Shown piece by piece: positions 26,321 through 35,000 of a DNA stretch of 64,000 bases. The translations under genes were made by a program, and so were the position numbers. The notes beneath the pieces were generated by a model. That model was given only the letters and a program-made list of their open reading frames with translations, was not told the origin of the DNA and made no database searches. Where the stretch lies: NCBI GenBank assembly GCA_943788895.1, contig CALSRZ010000005.1, forward strand, positions 456,363 through 520,362. The letters run 5' to 3'. The stretch's first letter is position 1. Each line of letters begins with the position of its first letter. This DNA comes from an uncultured Pseudomonadales bacterium. GTDB lineage: Bacteria > Pseudomonadota > Gammaproteobacteria > Pseudomonadales > Porticoccaceae.

Positions 26321-28786
26321 ATGATTGACCATAAATTCCATACCGCGCTGTATTTTTCACTGGCTGCGAGCTTGACGGCCTGCGGTGGGGGCGGCAGTGG
26401 TGGAGATGCCGATCAAAATGTTGTGCGCACTCTTTTTGCCGTTGGCGAAATTGTTGAGACGGTAGAAGATGGTGGTTCGGTAGAGGGCGATGTCAGTACC
26501 AATGATGAAGGCGGCAGCGGCCTTACCTATGCCCTTGCCTCCGGTGCCAGCATGGCTAATGGCGTACTGGAATTTAATCAGGATGGTTCTTTCATCTACA
26601 ACCCCAACGAAGATTTCTTTGGCGCGGATACTGTTACCTATGTGGTGACCGACTCGGCATCAGGTGAGACTGATACGGCTACTCTGACAATTAATGTCGA
26701 GAATGATTTCGAGCAGATCGAAGAGTATGGCTGGCAACTGGTGTGGAGCGATGACTTCAATTCCGGGGAGTTTGATGCTGCTCTGTGGACTGGTGTTAAT
26801 GCCAGCGTTTCCGGCGGTAATCTGGTTATCGCTGCCCAAGAGGGGCAGGTATCCTCAGTAATTGGTGCCAACAGCCTTAAGTATGGTCGCGTTGAAGCGC
26901 TTGTCAGGGCTCCGGCAGCATTGGATGTTCTGGCTGCCTTTAAGCTTGTGCCGGTCATTGATTTATACGATGGAAAAAACGCTCTGGTCGGGGTTGAGGC
27001 TGACAGTGGTGCGGTTATTGCTGGCACTCATTACGGCTTGGGTCTGACTAGCGGCATAACCTTGAACGACGATGTGATTGAGACTCTTGCTACTGACTAT
27101 CACAGCTATGCCATCGAGTGGGGCGCAGACGAGATTCGCTGGTATATCGACGGGGTGCATGTTCACACTGTAGACACATTGCATACCTGGGCTTACAACA
27201 TGTCCGGCGATCAGGTTGTCGGCGACAATGCCGGGCCTTTTAATCAGGATATGCAGGTTGTTTTTGAGCTGACGGCCGGTGGTGATAATTTGCCGGCGTC
27301 GATACTGGTCGATCAGGTCAAGGTTTGGACCTGTGATCCTTCAGTCGAATTATCGGTTGAAGACTGTGCCTCTAAAGAGAAAACCAAAGTTAGCAAAATC
27401 GCTTCCGATCGCATTGAGACGGTTGGTCCGGTTGTTACCGAAATCTACACAAATGGTTACTACGACATAGTCACTGGCGCGAAAATCTCGGATTTGCCGC
27501 CTCTAGAATGGCACTACACCGATGAAATCAAAGAGCTGACTATTTCCAATGTAACTGCCGCTGATGTGGATTCTCTGTCCACTGAAGGTGAGCAGGGCAA
27601 TGTTCTGGAGATCACTAATGACTCTGGACTGGCGAGTATAAGCATAGCGACAGAGGCTGTTGAGTTGATCGGTTTGGGTGTTGCGCTGGACTTTGATATG
27701 TATGTCGACAGCGCCAGCACGACTGCTGAAACGATTGAAATCAGCATGCAGTCAGGGGTTGATGGCAAGGGTGTCTCATCCTGGTATCTGGCTGATCTGA
27801 CTCTCGACGCATGGGCTAGCTATAGCATTCCTGTTGTTGATCTGGTCAACAACCCCGCGGTAGTGGAGGGGGTGGAAATGCCTCTGGATATTAAAGCGGT
27901 CACCTCACTTATGACTCTCGATTTCGCAGGCAGCGCGACTATCCACTTGGATAATATTCATCTCAGCTGTATTAACTCTGAAGGCTGTGTGCAGGGCCCG
28001 CTGGGACTGCAGTCTAAAGCAGCGCCAAAAGCCGAGCCGGTTCGTTATGAGGCGGAAGCCTATTTGAGCGCCATCGGCATAGGTGTCGAGGATACGCTTG
28101 ATGAGGGCGGCGGGCAGAATGTAGCCTTTGTCGGCGCCGGTGACTCCCTGGTCTTTAGTATCGACGCGCCGGGCATTGGTCCCTATAGCATCGACTATCG
28201 TGTTGCCAGTAATGGCGGCAGCGTTGGATTTGAAGTTTCTATTGACGGTGTTTTGGTTGATCAGCAGGTGATTCCAGATACCGGTGATTGGCAGAACTGG
28301 ACAACCATAACCTCAGCGCCATTTGATCTGGTGGTGGGGCTCTATTCTCTGCGCATCGATTTCCTCGGTGAGGGGCAAAATTTAAACTGGTTCGAACTGT
28401 TGCCGCCGATTACTGAAATCTTTATCCAGGCGGAAGATTTTGATGATGAGAGTGGTATCGCTCTCGAAGATACCACCGACGACGATGGTGGTCAGAATAT
28501 CGGTTATATCGACGAGGGTGACTTCGTTGAGTACAGCTTTAATGTTCCCTCTTCTGGTACCTACCTGATTGAGTACCGAGTGGCCAGTGATATGGACTCC
28601 ATGGGTTTTGATAACCGCATTGGTGGTGTCGTGGTGGACACCCAGACATTGCTGGCAACCGGCGGTTGGCAGGAGTGGATAACCCAGAGTGCGGAAGTGG
28701 AATTAGTGGCAGGCGATCAAATTATGCGCTTCGACTTCCTTGGTGGGCCGATCAATATCAACTGGATTCGATTGACCAGAAAATAA
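26321..28786 (+). CDS. GH16-like lipoprotein with two CBM6 domains, catalytic nucleophile missing
   Basis: 821 residues. Lipobox LTAC (Cys 21) then a Gly-rich stretch. A cadherin/Ig-like segment covers 35-120, a GH16-type lectin fold about 133-345 (WQLVWSDDFNSGEFDAALW, SLKYGRVEALVRAP, YHSYAIEWGADEIRWYIDG). Next an unassigned beta-rich domain about 380-555 and two CBM6-type modules (about 575-690 and 700-821). The GH16 active-site pattern ExDxxE is not present; the corresponding stretch reads NALVGVEADSG, so the nucleophile Glu and the central Asp are lost. It is therefore more likely a surface glucan-binding protein than an enzyme. First gene of a co-directional cluster with receptor and GH5. 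Confidence 0.8.
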   Translation: MIDHKFHTALYFSLAASLTACGGGGSGGDADQNVVRTLFAVGEIVETVEDGGSVEGDVSTNDEGGSGLTYALASGASMANGVLEFNQDGSFIYNPNEDFFGADTVTYVVTDSASGETDTATLTINVENDFEQIEEYGWQLVWSDDFNSGEFDAALWTGVNASVSGGNLVIAAQEGQVSSVIGANSLKYGRVEALVRAPAALDVLAAFKLVPVIDLYDGKNALVGVEADSGAVIAGTHYGLGLTSGITLNDDVIETLATDYHSYAIEWGADEIRWYIDGVHVHTVDTLHTWAYNMSGDQVVGDNAGPFNQDMQVVFELTAGGDNLPASILVDQVKVWTCDPSVELSVEDCASKEKTKVSKIASDRIETVGPVVTEIYTNGYYDIVTGAKISDLPPLEWHYTDEIKELTISNVTAADVDSLSTEGEQGNVLEITNDSGLASISIATEAVELIGLGVALDFDMYVDSASTTAETIEISMQSGVDGKGVSSWYLADLTLDAWASYSIPVVDLVNNPAVVEGVEMPLDIKAVTSLMTLDFAGSATIHLDNIHLSCINSEGCVQGPLGLQSKAAPKAEPVRYEAEAYLSAIGIGVEDTLDEGGGQNVAFVGAGDSLVFSIDAPGIGPYSIDYRVASNGGSVGFEVSIDGVLVDQQVIPDTGDWQNWTTITSAPFDLVVGLYSLRIDFLGEGQNLNWFELLPPITEIFIQAEDFDDESGIALEDTTDDDGGQNIGYIDEGDFVEYSFNVPSSGTYLIEYRVASDMDSMGFDNRIGGVVVDTQTLLATGGWQEWITQSAEVELVAGDQIMRFDFLGGPININWIRLTRK

Positions 28787-28806
28787 TCGAATCCATAAAA
28801 GCAGAA

Positions 28807-28856
28807 CTCTAAAAAAGAGCTCTAAAAAAGAGCTCTAAAAACAGATCTGTAAAAAC
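28807..28856 (+). repeat. 13-nt tandem repeat after the GH16-like gene
   Basis: CTCTAAAAA at 28807, 28820 and 28833, with a degenerate fourth unit at 28847. TAA at 28810, 28823, 28836 covers all three frames. About 20 bases after the gene's own stop. Confidence 0.55.
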
Positions 28857-28897
28857 AGAATATAACGATAAAAAAGTAGTATTAGTGGGGAAAAATT

Positions 28898-31800
28898 ATG
28901 ATGCATAAAGCGCAATTCAAGCGAAAACTGCTGGCCGGGAGTATTGCCTTGGCAGTAGCCGCGAGTGTCAGTGCTCAAGAAGCTGATATAGATAACCAGA
29001 ACGATTCTGATCAATTGGTAGAAGAGGTTGTGGTCACCGGTATCAGAGCGAGCTTGCAGCGTTCAATGGATATTAAGCGTGACGCCAAAGGTATTGTCGA
29101 TGGTATCTCTGCGGAAGATATTGGTAAATTCCCTGACACCAACCTGGCTGAATCCCTGCAGCGGATTACCGGTGTAGCCATCGAGCGCGATCGCGGCGAA
29201 GGCTCCAAGATCACCGTTCGAGGGTTTGGTCCGGACTTTAATATCGTTACCTTTAACAGTCGTCAGATGCCGACTACCGGCGGACGCTCCTTTGATTTCG
29301 GCAATATTGCCTCTGAGGGTATCTCTGCGGTTGAGGTGTATAAGTCTGGCCGCGCCAATGTGGCGACCGGCGGTATCGGTGCGGTGGTCAATGTTAAGAC
29401 CAGCAAGCCTCTGCAAATGCCAGGCTTGCGTGCGGTAGTCAGTGCCAAGGGCGTTCATGATCCCGGCACGCGCAAAGGCAACAGTGTCAGTCCGGAATTT
29501 GCCGGCCTGTTTAGCCAGACCTTCGCCGAAGACACGGTGGGTATATCCCTGTCATTGAGCAGTCAGCAGCGCGATGGTGGTACTCAGTCGGCGACCACCG
29601 GCAGCTTTATGAGTAGAAATTTTGTTACCCTGGATGATATAGATAACCAGACGAAAGATGCTGAATGGGGCTCGATCCCAGTCGGTGATCCATCAGCGGT
29701 TAACTTCCCGGATCAGGTCTCTGAGGGTATCTATGCAATCCCTACCAATATTCAGTACAACCTCGATGATTTCCATCGTGAACGTGTCAACGGCCAGTTG
29801 ACCTTCCAGTGGCGACCCATAGAAACACTGACCGGAACTCTGGATTACACCTATGCTGAGAACCAGATTAATACCCAGCATCAGGATTTGTCGGCCTGGT
29901 TTGATCCCGGCTGTGCCACCCGAGAGAGCGAGTGGATTCAAGAGGGCAATATCTGGTCGCCTACCAGCTATACACAGGTTGGCTGTGCGGCAGATAACCT
30001 GCAGGGCGTGGGTATCTTTGCCTCAATTGATGAAAATAAATCTGCCGGTTTTAACCTCGAATGGCAGGCTAGCGATAACCTCACCCTGAACCTCGACTAC
30101 CATAAGTCGAGCGGTGAATCGCGCCCCAACAGCAAGCATGGTTCCGGCGGTTCTATGGCCGTTGCTTCCCTGAACCGTATTACCACCTCGGGTTATTTTA
30201 GTGCCACGGGTATGCCGGTTCTGGAAGTCCAGCTGGGTGAGCGAAACTCCTATAACCAGATCTCGCGAATTGATCAGGTAAATGCCAATGATATGCAGCT
30301 TTCGGGCAGTTCATTTGGTAGCTTTAACAACCGTATGGACGTTGAACAGCTCCAATTTGACGGTGAATATATCTTCGATCAGGGACACAGTATTAACTTT
30401 GGTATTGCCAGCGTTGAAGTGACCAACCGCGGGCAATCCACAGGCGTTTCCCGTGATTCCTGGAGTGGTGTTGGTACCCCGGGAGATATCGCCAGTCTGT
30501 TGAGCGTTGATACTATCGACGGCGTCTTTGATGGTATCGAGGGCAGTGATGATCCGCGTCAGGTAAGACGAGTTCTTCACCTGGGATTTCCAGGCACTGA
30601 TCGATAGCGCCGAGCAGTTATTGCGCGATGGCGCCCACGGCGATGTGGTTGGTGATGGTGGACCCTGTCTCACGGGATTCTGTCCTACCTACGACTTTGA
30701 TCTCGATGAGATCACCGTCGAGACCTCCAACTCAATGTATCTCCAGGCCCATTGGGTCGGCGATGTGATGGATCGACCGGTGAATGTATTCTACGGTCTG
30801 CGCTACGAAGAGACCGAGGTTCATTCTGAAGCACTGGTGCCGCTCTATGATCGCATTGAGTGGAGCATTGTCGACAACCGCTTTAACCTCTATAAGCAGA
30901 AGGATGAGCTGGGTAATACGATTCAGGGCTTCTCTGAAATCGACGGTGCCTACAGCATGATCTTGCCGAGCTTTGATTTTGATATCGAGCTTATCGATGA
31001 CCTGATCTTACGTGCCTCTTACAGTTTATCTGTCACCCGACCCGTCTATAACGATCTTAAGGGCGCGTTGATTATTGACTATCTCGGCGCAGATGGTGGC
31101 GGTGGCCGCAGAGGTAATCCGCAATTATTGCCGATGGAGTCTTCCAATATCGATGTCTCTCTGGAGTGGTACTACGATGAAGGCAGCTATATTTCGGCGG
31201 GTTTTTGGGCCAAGGATGTAGATAACTTTATTGTCAGCAACACCTTTGAAAACCAGCCGCTGTTCAGCGACCTTTTCACCCCGATTGAAAGTGATATTTT
31301 CAATCAAGCGGTTCAGGAGCTGACCGGAGGAGATCCGCGCTTTGATTTTGATCTCGGCGATCTCAACGAGTACTACGCGGAAAATTATTCCTCTCAACCG
31401 GGCGTTGTAGTGACCGGTGAAGGCGAGGATCTCGAAGTTAAAGTCACCGGTTTGGAAGGTGATCCGGTGGCTATCTTCGATATCACTATTCCGATAAACC
31501 AGCGCGAGACCAAGGTGCAGGGCCTGGAGTTAATGGCTCAGCATACCTTTGGTGAAAGCGGTTTTGGTTTTCAGGCCAACTACACCATTGTTGATGGTGA
31601 CCTTGAATACGATATCAATCTCAATGAAGAGCAGTGGGTTGTTCCCGGTATGAGTAATACCGCTAACCTGGTTGCGTTCTACGATAAAAACGGTCTGCAG
31701 GCGAGAATCGCCCTGAACTGGCGAGAGCAGTTCCTCTCCTCAGCGGCGCGCGATCCAAGGTTTGTCGAAGAGTATTACCAACTGGATATGAATATTAGCT

Positions 31801-31949
31801 ATGAAGTCAGCGAGCAGTTTTCGGTGTTTGTCGAAGGTATTAATTTAACCTCAGAAGATCAGCGTGTACACGGCCGCTCTACCTATCAGTTACGAGAATA
31901 TGCTGTCGGTCATGCACGCTATAACGTTGGTTTGCGCTACTCATTTTAG
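28898..31949 (+). CDS. TonB-dependent receptor (glucan uptake), one frameshift
   Basis: Outer-membrane receptor of about 1015 residues. Signal peptide, then a segment EEVVVTGIRASLQRSMDIKR starting the plug; plug motifs DIGKFPDTNLAESLQRITGV and ITVRGFGPDFN; C-terminal beta-barrel ending YNVGLRYSF with terminal aromatic residue. Reading changes from frame 2 to frame 3 near 30565: dropping one A of GTAAGAC joins DDPRQV to DEFFTWDFQALIDSAEQL. Its place between a glucan-binding lipoprotein and a GH5/CBM6 lipoprotein indicates import of beta-glucan oligosaccharides, energised by TonB-ExbBD (not in window). Paralogous to 50493-53492. Confidence 0.9.
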
Positions 31950-32034
31950 AGCGCGCGCACGAGATTAAAAAAATTAAAGCCCTAGGGCTGAGATGGCCAG
32001 CAAAAGGCCACAAATACATTTTGGGGGAATATTA

Positions 32035-35000
32035 ATGCTAGACAATCACACTAAACCTGGCGCTTTTGGGCTCGGTACCATCCTCAGGAATTCCCTGTTA
32101 GCCGTTGGCATACTGGCGTTGGCTGGCTGTGACACAGGCGTTAAAAACAACAATGAATTTTTGGAGATGCCTGAAAATATCGTTGATACCAGCGCTGAAC
32201 CTAACGATGGCCCTCTAGGTGAAATTGTTGACCTGACATTGGATGATGTCACTGTCCGCGGTCGTCCGCATATCGACAAGTCGCTGGGTTACAACGTGAT
32301 CCGTACAGACCTGAATACCGCCCTGCGCGGTGTTAGTCTGTCCTTTGATGGCGGTGACCCCTACGGCAGTATTGCGGCCAAAATGCCGACAGCTGCGCAG
32401 ATGGAATCACTGGTTGTAGACTACGGCTTTAATACAGTTCACGTCTATCTCGAGGGTGATGCCGGCCAGAACCCAGATCCTGTGGGTACCAATGAAGCGC
32501 TTGGCGATGAGCTGGTGCGATTGACCCGCGACGCCAAAATGTACCTGATTATTACCATGGGTAATAACGGTGAGAACGGCGCTATTCACAGCATGGAAAA
32601 GACCCTCGGATTCTGGGAATTCTACGGCGCAAAATATGCTGACGAGACTCATGTAATCTTTGAGGCTCACAATGAGCCGGTCCTGGGTGTTAACGGTAAC
32701 TATAATTCTGAGGACTGGCAAAGACAGGCGGATATGTACCGAACTATTCGCACTGTGGCACCGGATACCATGGTCCTGCTGGGATCCTTTATGTCGTTCT
32801 TTGGCGGCTCACAGGCGATCAATGGCGCCGACGGCCTAGCTGAGGAATTTCCCGGTATTTGGGAAAATGCTGGCTTTGCTTTCCACGCCTATTGGAACCT
32901 GCCTGAGGTTGAGAGCACTATCGCAGCCTTTGAAACCAGCACAAAATACCCAGCACTGATGTGTACCGAGTTCCATCCGGGCGACACCAAAAATGGTTAT
33001 AACGAAGTTTTTGAAAGCCATCATATTGGCTGGACACAGTTTGAATGGCTGGGTGCCAACGATCTCGAACTGGAGCGTTTCAAAGGCTATCTGGATAGCT
33101 ATGGCACTACCTGGCGTCCGGAAAATCCCACCACTACCTGGCCGGCCAATGGCTCACCGACCATCGCCTTTGATCAGACAATCGGTCTTTACAGTCGTGC
33201 TGATGAGGCATTCCTGAGACTGGATGAATTCCTTCAGGTGATTGCCGATGACCGTAACTACGATGGTCTTGGCGGTGATGAATTTGTGGTTATCGATGCC
33301 GGTGATGATGGCTCTGTGGCACTGCGCGCTTCAAATGGCAAGTACCTCACTGTCAGCGGCAACGGTGAGCCGCTTAAGGCGACAGCCTTTAAAATTGGCA
33401 AAAATCAAAAATTCCAATGGCTTGAGTTGCCCACCGGTGATATCGCACTGCGCCCCTGGGGTGGTTCAGCGCACCTTGTCGGAACCCTGCCTTCAGGGGA
33501 TGGTGAAAACTTTGGTATGACTGGTGTGATAGGTGAAGGTGTAGAGCGCAATGGCGCCAATACCTACCGAGTAGCCAGCAGCTATACCAGCTCAATCGCG
33601 CCGCTGGAAGATCTTGCGGAAATTCCGCCGGGACCCTTCCATGGCAGCCCAATGCCAGTGCCGACCAATGGTGAAGGCGAGCATGCACTGGATAGCCTGG
33701 CACCCAATGGCCGTCTCTGGGCTTCGGACTATGACTATGGTGGTGAGGGCGTCGCCTATCACGACAACGGTGCCAGAAACCTCGGTGAAGCTTACCGTGC
33801 AGACGAGGCAGTTGATGTTCAGTCGACCAGCGAAGGCTACACAGCGGTAGGCTTCTTTGAAACCGATGAGTGGCTCGAGTACAGCATTGATGTCGCCACC
33901 GCCGGTAACTATCAGATTACATTGCGCACGGCCTCGGGCAGTGGTGTTGGTGGCTCTATCTCTGTGGAATCTGACTGTGTAAAACTCACCGGCGATCTCG
34001 CAACACCAAATACCAATGGCTGGGATACCTGGCAAGATATGACAGTTGATGTCACCCTCAAAGCCGGCGTGCAAAAATTGCGTGTGGTCAGTGGCGGCAA
34101 TATGAACCTGATGAATATGGATATTCAGCCGGGTGGTATAGGTGCAAGTGATTACGGCGCGGGTTGTGAGTGGATCCCACCGGAACCCGATGATATTTAT
34201 GTTGAAGCGGAAGAGTGGACCGATGTGATTGGATCGCCCGATGGCACGGTCAGTATTGGTGCCACCACAGACAGCGATCTCAGTGACTTTGTCGGCAACT
34301 TCGATGAGGATGACTTTATTGAGTATGCCATCAATGTTCCAGCCGATGCCTGTTACATCGCAGAGTACCGCGTTGCCAGCGAGAGCGGCAGCCCGGGTTT
34401 TGAGTTGAGTTTTGACGGCGAAGTGAAAGACAGCTTTACTGTGCCGCGGACCGGAGGCTGGACAAGTTGGGTTACCTTTCAGCGTGGTATTGAGCTCAGC
34501 GAAGGTGCTCAAACCATGCGTCTTGAAGCGCTGGGTGACTCCTTCAATATCAACTGGTTTAAGTTTAACCAGGCAGATCCCGAGAAATGTCTCAATGACG
34601 GCGCACTTACCATTGAAGCCGAGGGATATAACAATTCAATCCAATTGCCCGAAGGAGAAATTGGTACTCAGGGTGCAGAGGATGAAGGCGGCGGTTTAAA
34701 TGTCGGCTGGATCGATGCCGGTGATTGGATGGAATATGCTTTCACTGTAGCGCAGGACGGCAATTACCAACTTTCCTTTAGAGCCGCCAGTCAATCTGGC
34801 AGTAACCCGGGTATCAATTTCTATCTTGATGGCAGCTTGCTCGTCACTGCAGCGGTGCCGAGTACTGGCGGCTGGCAGACGTGGCAAACCACTACTGGCG
34901 CGGTTGTTAGTTTAGTTGCCGGTGAGTATGTTCTGCGTCTTGAAACGCCATCGGGCGGCTTTAACCTCAACTGGTTTAAGTTCACGCCGACAGATGAGCC

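Noticed and set aside
30550..30630. Programmed frameshift in the TonB receptor and other broken genes
   Set aside because: No slippery heptamer or stimulatory structure is shared by the break sites, and the products on both sides are needed for one fold.
33592..34512. 306-codon open frame on the minus strand opposite the GH5 gene
   Set aside because: Antisense shadow: the plus strand encodes recognisable CBM6 modules with continuous frame; the minus frame lacks a ribosome-binding site and known motifs.
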